Positions 32,216-42,854 of a stretch of DNA of 64,000 nt are shown here, piece by piece; the first letter of the stretch is position 1, and the number at the start of each line of letters is the position of its first letter. The DNA is from Aquatica leii (taxonomy: Eukaryota > Arthropoda > Insecta > Coleoptera > Lampyridae): NCBI GenBank assembly GCA_035610365.1, contig CM069432.1:15562001-15626000 (forward strand), written 5' to 3'. Under the pieces are notes generated by a model. That model saw only the letters and a program-made list of their open reading frames with translations, searched no databases and was not told where the DNA came from. The position numbers and the translations under genes were made by a program.

Positions 32216-33507
32216 TTAATGTAAAGTATTAGAGGAAAACGTATTAATATATTTAGCAATTTGTATTTCTATATCTTTATCTATATCAGTTATGTTAGCA
32301 ATATCTTTGTTTATATATTTATGAACTAATTCATTAGTAAGATTGGTAATAAGTTCTATTAATTTTTCTTTATGAGCCATGAAATCATCTCGATGTGGTT
32401 TTGGTAACACAGATTGCGTAGGCGCAGCATTTCCTTTTCAGAGATAAATGGGACTTTGTTTTCTGTAGGACTAACAATTTTTCGTTTTTTTTTTGACGAT
32501 CATAGGTCGCATACGTTGGCTGGCTAAAAAAGAATTTTTGTAGAGGTCTGGGTTTACCAATGTTATATGAGGAAGGTTTAGTAGGTAAGGGTGGATATTC
32601 GCCAAGGTTTGCAAGATCTTGGAACTTATTTTGTGTGCTAATCGCTTTAGAGTAATGAGTATGTATTTCTGAATTCTTAGCTTCGAGAAAAGAAATATTT
32701 AAATTGGCCATAGTTTCTTTAATTTTCTTTTGATTAATGTATTCAGGGCACTGTTTTGATATTGAAATATGATCGAGCGATTTACAGAAATTACATTTAA
32801 TGGTACATTGCACATTATTTTCGTGTATCTCGCCACATTTTGGGCATCTTTGTTTGCCTTTACAATGTTGTTGCATGTGACCATATCTTAAACAGCTATT
32901 ACATTGTATTACTGGATATACAAATGGTTCGACTTCAAAAGAAATCTGATTAATAAAACGTATTTTCGTAGCGTGCTACCCAAAAAAAAACGCTAATGAA
33001 TTGTCTGCGGACAAATTTTTGATTACCAGCCGAATCGAATGTTTTTATAAGAAAGCGTTTTACTTCTGTTACGTTAGTATTTGATAATTTTATTTTGTTT
33101 AGAATGTAATTATCGTCAAAGAATGTATCGATACCTTTGATTATACCTTTACGTTCGACAAAGTATTTTAGAATATATGCTATAAAATTATTATCAGTAA
33201 TGCAGGTGTGCGTTATAATTTTATTTGCAGCTAAGTAACTTCTAAATTCTAATCTTATTTTGTTACGTCCTAATGATTTAATATCTGAAATTTGTGATCG
33301 AATATCAGCGTCTTGTTTTAAATAATGACCAACACGAATAACGTGTAATTTACCGATATTTTTATCATTTGATTCAACGTATACGAAATAAGGTCCTATA
33401 TCGGTACTTCGGTAGCGTAATTTAAGGTCATAATGTTGAGTTTTACTACGTTTTACGTACGTAATATGTATGTACAGTTGTCTTTTTTTAGATTTTTCCG
33501 AAAACAT
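32216..33507 (-). pseudogene. I-group LINE ORF1 (Gag-like) with three CCHC knuckles
   Basis: From ATG 33507 (MFSEKSKKRQLYIHITYV) the frame reads an RNA-binding ORF1 protein (SLGRNKIRLEFRSYLAANKI; VERKGIIKGIDTFFDDNYI; VTEVKRFL). After a frameshift near 32950 come three knuckles: CNSCLRYGHMQQHC, CPKCGEIHENNVQC and CNFCKSLDHISISKQC. A low-complexity tail runs to about 32216, close to ORF2. The three-knuckle layout fits I/Jockey-type ORF1. It is inactivated by frameshifts. Confidence 0.85.
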
Positions 33508-34047
33508 TCCATAATCCGAACATCTCCTTGCAGCAATTAGTTCGGATTACGGAGATTGCACAGTAATTATATAACGATTGCTAAAACTTTGAAAAAGAAA
33601 CTATTGAAGAGTACTCGTGTAATTTTGCATGATTTCAATATTAAACTACTAATAACTGAAGTCATGATTGGCGTAATTTATCTATCTTTGCTAACTACGA
33701 GTACAAAACTAAAATTTAATAAAAAACTATGTACTTACTTTTCTCCGGCACGCTCAAACAAAATAACACTGATTCACTTCAATTTGTATGATAAACTACC
33801 AGTTTATATTTTTTTAAATATTTTCTTAGCATTTTCCTTTTCAAGATTCAGGAAACAAATAAACGTATTTGTCTCACATTCGTATTTATAGGGAAACGAA
33901 TTGAACAAGTCTGTACAAGTTCGCGAAGCTCTGAGACTGTGCAGGTTTTTACAAGTTCAAAATGTATTGCGACCACAAAGCGAATGCATACATCCTACAA
34001 CTTACACAATTTTATAAGATAGTATTATATAAGTAAATAGGTACTAT
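33508..34047. other. Probable LINE 5' leader and flank, no gene
   Basis: There is a short inverted pair at TAATCCGAAC (33511) and GTTCGGATTA (33539). An open frame at 33556-33891 has no recognisable similarity. This is likely LINE leader and unrelated flank. Confidence 0.4.
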
Positions 34048-34186
34048 CAGTGTATGTTGAGATCCACTGTCATGGACCCCCATTTTCATTTCATGGACCC
34101 CCAAATTTTTTTTTTCGCTGACGTAGACCCCTGTCAGGTTGTCACAGACCCCTGGGGGTCGATATAGACCACTTTGGGAATCACTG
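34048..34186. mobile_element. Small hAT-like MITE
   Basis: The right end, read in reverse, is CAGTGATTCCCAAAGTGG, a terminus often seen in hAT transposons. The left end begins CAGTGTATGTTGAGATCC. Both ends then carry GACCCCC-rich blocks. It is about 139 bp and non-coding. The TIRs are imperfect and no convincing 8-bp target duplication was seen. Confidence 0.5.
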
Positions 34187-35438
34187 CTTTAAATAAATTA
34201 ACTGAACAAACAACAGTGTAAATAAACAAAAGCATAACTTATCTGCGAACAGTGTTTATTTATATTAAGTTATAATCGCATATAAATTAATTGTAAGTTG
34301 TTTTTTCTTTTAAATATTTTAGTAGTAGTGGAAGCTATTATTATCGTATTAATTTTACATCTGAAATATACTCACACAATATATCTATTTTAATTCTCAA
34401 AGTACTATATTTATGTGCACGTAGGGGATATAACAAATGAGTTTAAATGCAACCCTTCCTATTTATAACATAGTATTGTGTGGTTTGTGGTAAGTAATCA
34501 CTAAACATGATAATTAAAAACTCCATTATCACACAATATTTAATTTTGATTTAAACATCATTTATTAATTAACTGTGTATTTCTTTCGCAAATTTTTTCA
34601 AAAACTAATTACTAATATGATTTAAAATTGTATTTTCTATATTACTTTTGTGTTCTAATTGCAAAATCAAAATCAGAAAAACTTTTTTTATAACAGATGA
34701 TCTAACTAGAGCTTTTACTAATTTCTTTAACAAAATACAATGTGTTCTTAAGGTTTTAAATGTTGATGTTTTATATATTATTAACATTAACAAAATGCTA
34801 GAATTCTGTATATTATTCAAGCTTTAATGATATATTAATGTATTATCGATTTTTCGGTTCTATGCTGTTTTCTTCTTATAAATTGCTGTGTTTTTGCATT
34901 AATCGTGTCTTTTTAAAGTGTTTATGTTCCTACTGTCTGTTATATTTAGTTCTTCATTCATTTTCATTCAATGAAAACATCGAAACATCTTGATTCGGCT
35001 TAGTAGGGTGAAGTATAAATTTGCTTAGTGCAGGGTCGAATTTGAATTTTGATGGGTTTATTATAATAAAGGCAAAGGTTATTACCGCCTATTCGTGTTA
35101 TGTAAATCATTTTGCAAGTCAATATTATATTTGCAAATATTTATTAATTTGTTTTATATTTCTGGTCTATAATATTAGAATTATATTTAGATATAGTTAA
35201 AAAATATAAATTTTATTTATAATTAGATGAAGCATTTAACATAATTAGAATTACTTTGTAGATGTTTTTTGTGTATTTGGATTTAATTATCTGAAATTTA
35301 GCTAAGTTGGTACAAACTCAGTTTTACTTTTATTTAAAACTTATATTTAAAGTTTTATTGTTAATCAATTACCTAAAAACCAATTTGTTACTGCATTGCT
35401 AACTTTGACAATGTAGTTAACTATACGTGATCATTGCG
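34187..35438. other. AT-rich stretch with no recognised feature
   Basis: No coding similarity or repeat pair was noticed on either strand. One minus-strand open frame (34820-34605) is low-complexity. Confidence 0.45.
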
Positions 35439-35795
35439 CGGTTTTATAAAGCAAAGTTAACCATGTTGTTAGCTGACGTCGTTGTTAACTGACGGCGTTC
35501 ACAAATATTTAAAGTGGTAGTTATTGAATTCAACGTCGTCACCAGAATTTTGTATTCGACGACTAATAAGGACACTTACCGACTTGACCACGTAGTTAAC
35601 TAGATCATCAAAGATAACAATGCTTTATGCAACTGTAAATGTATCGTTTAGTATCGTAATTGCCGTGAAGTACGAAATCTATTGTTTTGTTGACTACGTT
35701 GTCAAACTAATAGCTACGATTTTGAATATTTGACAACGTCGTCAGTTAACAACGACGTCAGCGAATAACGTAGTTAACTTTACTTTATACAACCG
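35439..35795. mobile_element. MITE with ~70-bp terminal inverted repeats
   Basis: The left arm (CGGTTTTATAAAGCAAAGTT, then GCTGACGTCGTTGTTAACTG) is the inverse of the right arm, which ends at 35795 (reverse complement CGGTTGTATAAAGTAAAGTT, then GCTGACGTCGTTGTTAACTG). The arms are about 70 bp and the total about 357 bp. It is non-coding. No target duplication was resolved. Confidence 0.75.
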
Positions 35796-35897
35796 GACAT
35801 GAATAAGACTGAATATTAAGAGAATACTAGTTTATATCAGTTTCTTATTTTATCTTATTTGATCTCGTTTTGTAATTTTGTTAATTTATGGTAAATA

Positions 35898-37181
35898 CCC
35901 AGTAAACGCGGATTGAAACTGTTACAGTCACAAAATTAAAACAATTGTTTCATTACGTTGTTTCGTGTTAGTTCCATTTTGATATCATTTACATGTAACT
36001 GACAGTGAATAAATTGAAAGAGTTCCGATTTTTCACAATCAGTTTTAAACCGTTTCAGTACTTGCAATTTTTATCCCATAATCAGCAACCGTCTAAAAAC
36101 TGATTTATTAAAACCGAATATTTTTGAATAACTAGAATTGTTTGAAGATCGATTAAATAAGATTGAATTATTTTCAAAACAGTTGAATCGTTCTAGGAAA
36201 AACGAATACTTTGTGATTAGTCAGCATTAGTCGTTGCTATACTTTTGATTACTGTCGTCAACGCTTGCGCTGCAAATTGATATCTTTTCACTTGTTCGGT
36301 TGCAGTTTGATAAGTGATGCTGTGTGTACAATTACGAAATGGAACAATAAACGGTAAGTCGAAACATTTTATTATAATCCATAAATGTAATCGATATTAT
36401 TATCATTTCTGTTCTTTATGTATCATGTTTTAATTTGTATTAAAAGATGTAAATTAACACACATAGTTGCGTTAAGGTAGATTATTGCGTAAATCTGATG
36501 ATACTTTAGGATTTATAATTACAGTTCAATTCTTCAAGTTTTCTATACGATTATGTACAGCTAAAGGTATTCACAGTGTTTTTATAACTTTCTTATAATT
36601 GCTAAAGTGATATTTATATTAAGTTTGTGTTGTTTTTGATTAAAAAATGTAATTAATTTTGTGTAACTCTATGATTATGTATGTATATAAATGAAATATT
36701 TATTTCTATGTTACAGATGCGGTTAAAAGTTGCTACCCAACAGTAACTGATGCAGTTTTCGAGGCTTCCGTGAAAAGACCACATCAAAGAAAGTTGCAAT
36801 ATGTAAAAAACTCAATGTGATATTGTATTTAAAAATATTTATTGTGCAATAAAATTTGAAACGTGCATTCTAAAATGTATTATTATATTATTGAAAGAAT
36901 TGTTTTAGTTCATTATTGAAACAAAAAAATCATACATGTATCGATCATTTAGTATCAGTTCAAGAACGAAGCTTTTAAAACGTAAACCGAATGCAACATT
37001 TAGTTTGCAACAGATTTGAATTTAAAATACCGAAACTATACTGATTCAAATAAGTGAAACAGCGATGGACTTATAGCTATTTTATTGCAGTTAGGTTTCT
37101 TTTATGTTTGAAACAAGAGTGAATAATAAATTTTTTGTTTTGAAACTGTTACTAAACATTATCAATATTGTGTTTACTGGG
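35898..37181. mobile_element. TA-flanked DNA transposon with short TIRs
   Basis: CCCAGTAAAC at 35898 is mirrored by GTTTACTGGG ending at 37181, and TA lies at both borders. GAAACTGTTAC recurs in inverted form just inside each end. The interior holds a possible two-exon mini-gene. The family is unknown; TA target use would fit Tc1/mariner-like or related elements. Confidence 0.6.
36317..36820 (+). CDS. Possible two-exon small ORF inside the TA-flanked transposon
   Basis: ATG 36317 opens 12 codons and one base (MLCVQLRNGTIN) to a consensus donor (ACG|GTAAGT, intron from 36354). A strong acceptor (TTCTATGTTACAG, ending 36716) joins in phase to DAVKSCYPTVTDAVFEASVK, then 14 residues to TGA at 36818-36820. 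An AATAAA lies 28 bases later, at 36848. The joined product would be 46 residues. I recognise no family. It may be what is left of a transposase gene after internal deletion, or a chance frame. Confidence 0.35.
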
Positions 37182-37551
37182 TAGCTTCGTAGATTAAAAT
37201 TTTTTTTTGTCTTTGTATTTTTTTATTCCTAAGAATATTTTGCAGACGACGTGGTATCTTTCAGGTGTGTTTTCTATACGTTTTTTAATATAAATCTTTT
37301 GATTTATTCTGTTGTCACTTGCCATTTTTCAAAACAGCTTGTTTAGTTTTACAGTCCTTGCAACGGTAACTCGTTTCTCTGCGCTAGTTTTTTTTTTTGC
37401 TGTTGGCACAGTCGTAATTCCCAAGACAAATCGGAATCATCAATTAAGGGTTGTTAGAGATATTATCTGGTATATCTTCTAGCAGTTCCTAAGATTGTAA
37501 AGAGGCTGACACACTATCAGCTGACTCCGAATCAAAAGATTCACTTGATAT
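37182..37551. other. Unassigned stretch before gypsy copy 2
   Basis: No feature was recognised. A minus-strand reading rich in Ser/Asp and Lys gives no recognisable domain. Confidence 0.4.
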
Positions 37552-37980
37552 TGAAACTTCAAGAAATTATTCTCAAGTTTGGGGGGCTTCTGGAAGTTGT
37601 TATCCATTTTCCAGAACGTTCGCCGAAAGATATAGAACATTCGTGAAAAATGTATAAACGCGGTACAAACGAATCATAAGTTATTTAGTTGAGTTATTCG
37701 AAGTCGGCAGTGTTAAGAAGATTATTCAAGTTTAAATGAATAAGTGATTAACGCGTGTCAAGATAAATACGACAAATTAAACTTGTACGCGACTTTAATG
37801 TAAACAACAAGTGTTAGACTAAAGTTATACGCGGATTTTATTTTTCGAGTAAGTGATAATGCGATATATATTAGTGTAAGTGTTTTTGTTAAATATCCTT
37901 AGATTTAAATAGTTCGGTTTGTTATAAACGTGTACATATTTTTACTATAAATAAATTAATTAGGTTTAATAAACGTTACA
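37552..37980 (+). repeat. 5' LTR of macro-domain gypsy, copy 2
   Basis: This is homologous to 13740-14187: TGAAACTTCAAGAAATTATT start, GTTAAGAAGATTATTCAAG, GTGTAAGTGTTTTTGTTA, ACGTTACA end. The same one-base gap precedes a primer-binding-like TGGTACACAGGTG. It is strongly diverged from copy 1, so old. Confidence 0.85.
37558..37660 (+). promoter_or_regulatory. Heat-shock elements and TATA box in copy 2 LTR
   Basis: There are four HSF-type sites: TTCAAGAA (37558), TTCTGGAA (37588), the perfect three-module TTCCAGAACGTTC (37609-37621) and the perfect GAACATTCGTGAA (37635-37647). TGTATAAAC begins four bases after the last module. This geometry matches heat-shock promoters. Expression was not tested. 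Confidence 0.7.
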
Positions 37981-38150
37981 GTGGTACACAGGTGTCGGAT
38001 TCGCGATTTTTAGTGTAAATACCATAAGGTAATTCAATATCGCTCTCGTAATACAAGCATTGATTGCATAAATAAATAAAACTTTAGTTTAGGATTCGCA
38101 TGTTTGTTTATACTGTGTTTCTAGCTGTTCTATTTCGTTATCAAATCAAA

Positions 38151-39120
38151 ATGGATGCAAAACTATTTGAATTTCTCGAAATCAATAAAAATGGCCAAGA
38201 ATCGATGAATAGAAAAATGAAAGAAAATTTAAGTAAACTGAAAAGAATTCTAGAAAAATGGAAGAAAATTCTAGAACAATGGAAGAAAAGTTATGCGAAA
38301 ATTCTCAGAAAATTGAAGAAAAATTATTTGAAAATGCCCAGACAATAGAAGTAAAATTGATGGAAAATTCTAGAACTTTAAAAGAAGAAATACGTATGAG
38401 CATAGAAAATCAAATTAAAATTTTTCAAGAAGAAACCCAAGCAGATATGTTAAATTTAAAAGATGAAATGAGAAAATAAAAACAATAGAGAACAAATTGG
38501 AAGACAGAATAAAACTGCTTGAAGTAAGAATAAATCAAATGAATTGTCACGGTTAAGGAAGCGCCACGAGTGAAGATTTAATAATAGACCATAGGGAAGA
38601 AACCACTAACACGTTTAAAGTTGTACCTCCTAATTTTGATGGTAAAGTTTCATGGTCAACCTACTTCAAGCAGTTTGAAGCCGCAACTACAGCAAATTGT
38701 TGGAGCAACAAGCAGAAGGCGACGTCTTTAATAGTGTAGTCACGTGGAGAAGCTATTGGAATCTTGCAAACTGTTTCTGACCACCTACAAGAAAATTACG
38801 AACTTTTAATTTCACGTTTAAAAATGACATATGGAGATGCTCATCTTCAACAACTGTATCAAGCTCAAATTAAAAATCAGGTTCAGAAAGCTGCCAAAAG
38901 TATTTGAGAGTTTGAGGCTGACATCGCTAAATTAGCACGGCTTGCTTATCCTACAGAGCCAGATACCTTCTTGTAGACGGCTTCTAAGACAACGAAACAC
39001 AGCGAACTCACTGGTTACCTCGACCAAAGACATTGGATGACGCTTTGGTGCATGCTTTGGAGTTTGAAGCAGCAAAACAAACATCGAAACGAGACGACCA
39101 TAAACTCTGCTGTACTGCAG
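38151..39120 (+). pseudogene. Gag of macro-domain gypsy, copy 2 (decayed)
   Basis: ATGGATGCAAAACTATTTGA opens the same [10 protein letters not shown] start as copy 1. The coiled-coil repeats ([40 protein letters not shown]) and Gag blocks ([34 protein letters not shown]) follow, with many stops and frameshifts. It is cut at 39120 by an insertion and resumes at 41454. Confidence 0.85.
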
Positions 39121-41453
39121 TGTAACGCCTGAGTTTGAAATTTTATATTGTCGCTCGAACCCATACGTTTTATAGCACGCCTATGGTTTGAAATGTTTTA
39201 GTTAATTTAAATATCGTAGGTCGCGCAAGATCGTCATGCGCGAATACCAATCGTTCGTTCTTTTTCAATTGTGTTATTCGCAAGTCAACACGTTGATTTA
39301 GCTCTTAACACATTCGCTGCGGAAGGTGGCTGTAGCCACCCTGCAGGTTCTTATTCCCGTCACTGCCCTACTCAACAACAAAATAAAAGGCACGGTTTAT
39401 TTTTCCCTGGTGGGGATACTACGTTTTTCTTTCACTTCAGCTCCTCACAAACGTTTCATTAGACGTTTGTTTCTCTTAATGTGAAGTGGTTTTAAAATTG
39501 TGCAACTTTTTCGTTTTTTTTCTGGAGAAGTTCCTGAAATTTTTAAATCTTTCGGGATAATAAAATTTCGAAGGTTTTTTCTTATTTTTGTGAACTTTCG
39601 TGCGATATTAATTGTATTTTAGCATTAAAAATAGCATTTCATTCATAAGAAGATACACAGTTTGTTATTTTCTCGTAATATTCTGGTAAGTGCAATTCAT
39701 TATTATAACGACTTGATTTTTCTAAATTGTATATAAATATGTTATTTTACCTTGGAAAATAAATAATATAACAAAATATATAATGTTGTTATTATTAATT
39801 CCTCTCTCGATTTCCAAAAGCAATATTGCTGAGTTAATTATTTCAAGTTCATTTTACTTGTTTTAAAATTCAAATTTTTATTTTGCAATTGTATTTATTG
39901 GAAAGAAGAAAATATGTTAAAACCCACAAAAAATGAGAGTCCAGGTAAGAGACTACAGAGTAACAAAAGATTTACGGTGAATGCTAACTAACTAGCAATG
40001 ATGACAATAAATCACATATTTTTCAAATTTAAAAGGGGTCAAAAACCTACAAAAAGCACAGGTGAGAAACCAGAGATAAAATGTTAAAAGGTATTAAAGT
40101 GAATGGTACTTATTGTTAGTAAAGACGGCAATAAATCAGATACCTGTCAATCTGTTATGAGAGTTAGCCTAATCCCCTTTCTTAACGGTACACTGCAGGT
40201 GGCCTGAGCCACCCTTTTACTTTTATCTCAAAATATTTCTTGGAAACTCAAATTACGAGAATTAAACAATTTAGTTATGTTTGTATTGAATATATAAAGC
40301 TATTTAAGCGAAAAAATGAATCCGTTTTTTGAGGTCGATATTAGGATTATGGTCCCGCAGCGAATGTGTTAAGCCTTCTTAATGTAATTAAAAGGGTAAG
40401 AATTCGTTAAAATTGTTGAATTTATTGTAATTTCGTTTTGTCGTTAATAGCATTTAAGATTTCATTGTTGAAAATCGATTTGGATCGAATATTTAATCGA
40501 AAATTGAAATGAAGCATGGCACATTTGGTTATGGAAAAAATGGCGTCATCCCTTTGTAATATTGATCCAATTTCGTAAATCGTAAATCTCGTTAGAATTG
40601 GAAGTAGCATCCCAATTGAGTTATCGTTGTAGCATAATTGGAATTCGCTTTTATGTCTACAAATCGTTGTTATCGTATTGAAGAATTACATTTTCTGGAG
40701 TCGCAGAAGCTGTAAATTTCCATTGAGTATCGCATTGTCGATAAGGAAACTTCAATGTTTGACCTTGTCAAACCATTACATACATAAGGTATGAAAATTC
40801 GTTATTTCGTTGATCGTATAAGTTTAGAAGGATGTACATTGATTGCATCTCTTCACACTCGCTTTCGTTGTAATTGAATTTGAAAATTTTAATAGAAGCG
40901 TTTGTCGTCAGACAAAATAAATCGCTAGTTCGTAGATAGTGTAATAATATTTAGCTTTCGTTGTAAGACGAAACATCGTAATATTTGCTTTTTGTTGTTT
41001 GATCGTATAGATCGAAATTGATTTTGATAAATTGGCATCGTAACTTTGTAAATAATTTAGTTGATAAGCTTGTGAAAGACAGATCTGATCTTAGTTGAAA
41101 TTAGTTTAAATTTAGTAGCAGTTATTTATCTAATTGATAATTATTTGATTTATTTTCATGTATAAACTTGTAATCTTTGTACATATGTTATAAATTGTTC
41201 GATTTACATTTATTTTGTTGGTTATTAAATTTGTGCATTTAGTAAATAGATTTGTTTATTTGATCTTGTGTTTATTAATTTATTGCAACAGAAATTAAAT
41301 GCACAAGTTTTAATAAAATTTGTCTTTGATCTGTTACCTGAACATGCGAATTCCCCTATACATAAAAAGAAGTTCAATGATCGTAGTTGTTCAAATTGTT
41401 GTTTCGTATTAGTTAATATAGTAACGCTGATTTTGTCGTCATCGGTGGTTATA
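39121..41453 (+). mobile_element. Solo LTR-like insertion with GCAG target duplication
   Basis: Copy 1 reads straight through this point (CTGCAGAAGTACC). Here GCAG occurs on both sides (39117-39120 and 41454-41457). The insert starts TGTAAC and ends GTTATA, an inverted pair if the last C has mutated. That suggests a solo LTR of another retrotransposon, about 1.27 kb without the piggyBac MITE inside it. No open protein domain is visible. Confidence 0.6.
39309..40368. mobile_element. piggyBac-type MITE nested in the solo LTR
   Basis: TTAA flanks both ends (39305-39308 and 40369-40372). The TIR is CACATTCGCTGCGG on the left and its inverse on the right. Just inside each end is a small hairpin (GGTGGCTGTAGCCACC; AGGTGGCCTGAGCCACCCT). 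It is 1060 bp and no transposase is visible. The termini differ from those of the two piggyBac remnants elsewhere in the window. Confidence 0.8.
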
Positions 41454-41957
41454 GCAGAAGTACCCGCGCAGACACTGGAAAACATAGCACAACGAATACT
41501 TTGTGAAAGAGGAATGACGACTTTGAACTGCGGTAAAATAAGCAATGTACGACGACATCGTACTAAACCCAAGAAGAAAACAAGAAAAGCGCTAGAAAAT
41601 TTGGAACGAGTTGACCAAAAGAGACAAAAGTTAGTCTCATCTAGTCAGGTTCCGGAGATTACAATTACATTTATCTCGATGGCAAGATCAATTGAAGAAA
41701 TGTTCAGTTACTGGTTGACACGGGAGCGACGAAGACCATCATTCGTCTTGACATGTTATTGGAAAATGAGAAGACATCACCAGTAACAGTACGACTTTGA
41801 ACGGCGACAGACGAAATAATACCTACTAACGGATAAGTCAAAGACACCATTAGTTTGGAAAATGGAATACTTAACCATCAAGTACTGGTAATCGACATCG
41901 CGGAAGAAGTTATCCTGGAAATGGACGTTATTAAGAGGTATGGGTTCCATTTAGATA
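41454..41957 (+). pseudogene. Gag end and protease of macro-domain gypsy, copy 2
   Basis: This continues from 39120: [40 protein letters not shown]. It is as knuckle-less as copy 1. Then come frameshifted protease pieces ([11 protein letters not shown] visible across frames) and EVILEMDVIKRYGFHLD. It ends at a LINE insertion. Confidence 0.8.
41846..41957 (+). repeat. Long duplication flanking a LINE tail (left copy)
   Basis: About 112 bp (ACCATTAGTTTGG ... TTCCATTTAGATA) is repeated at 42855-42960 (106 bp, with a 6-bp deletion). Copy 1 has the segment once. It brackets the LINE fragment as a target site duplication would. Confidence 0.75.
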
Positions 41958-42854
41958 GCAAGACAAGCAGGCTGCACATTAATAAATACGCGTCAGTCAC
42001 CGGGAAAAACAAACTGGGCATATACAACGTGCTGCGTGAAAAAACGATCTTAACTATAAGATCTGACTTCACAAAAAATTATCACATTTTAAAGAAATTT
42101 AAAGTGATAATACCGTCACGAGACGAATGGACAAAAAACATTTACACGGGCGCGGTTAAAGGAACTATCTAGTACACAAATGGGACCAATAATCGCAACG
42201 GTACCGGAGCAGGAGTATATGGAGGCAAGCACCATGGAAAACCAATTTTCACTGACTTTAGGTAAATATGCATCCGCTTTCTAAGCTGAAGTTGCTGCTA
42301 TTTACTGATGAGTCAGGAACATTATCGACTCAAAATCATACACGAATGGGCCAATATCAATTATGTCTGACAGCCAAGCAGCTCTACTGGCGCTAAAATC
42401 ATTAGTAATAAAGTCCAAACTGATTATGGCATGCATAAGCAGTCTGGAAACATTGGCAACTCGCCAACCAGTGCAGCTCATCTGGATACCAAAAGACCAG
42501 AAGGTAAAGGGTAACCTAATGGCAGACGCACTAGCAAAAAAAGGCGGTTTCGGAATAGCATACAAGACCGGAAAAAAAATAATTTGCAGCAAACTTGCAG
42601 CGGAGCATAAAAAATTATTAACTCTTCCTTACAGAGCCACAATTAAACTGCAAATCAGCAATCTACGCCGCGGATGCTTTGAGGACGACGGGAGGCTGTG
42701 CAAATGCGAAGCGTATCAAATTCAACGCACAAAGTTTGGACTTTATTGACGAAACAGAACTGATGAAGGAGTAAATAATCAGAGGCGTACAAAAGAACCA
42801 AGGAGAACGCAGTGCAGGGGCACTAGACAAACCACCTCTTAAAATAAATAAATA
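41958..42854 (+). pseudogene. LINE 3' fragment with RNase H
   Basis: The 5'-truncated insert encodes the C-terminal RNase H of an R1/I-type non-LTR retrotransposon: GTGAGVYGG, then VSDSQAALLALKSLVIKSKL, LIWIPKDQKVKGNLMADALA and a tail with CKCEAYQ. Stops and a frameshift break it. It ends in AAAATAAATAAATAA, a LINE-type tail. It is flanked by the ~110-bp duplication and lies inside gypsy copy 2. Confidence 0.82.

Noticed and set aside
33556-33891. Plus-strand 111-codon open frame upstream of the LINE
   Set aside because: Low-complexity, no recognisable domain, and located in probable LINE leader.
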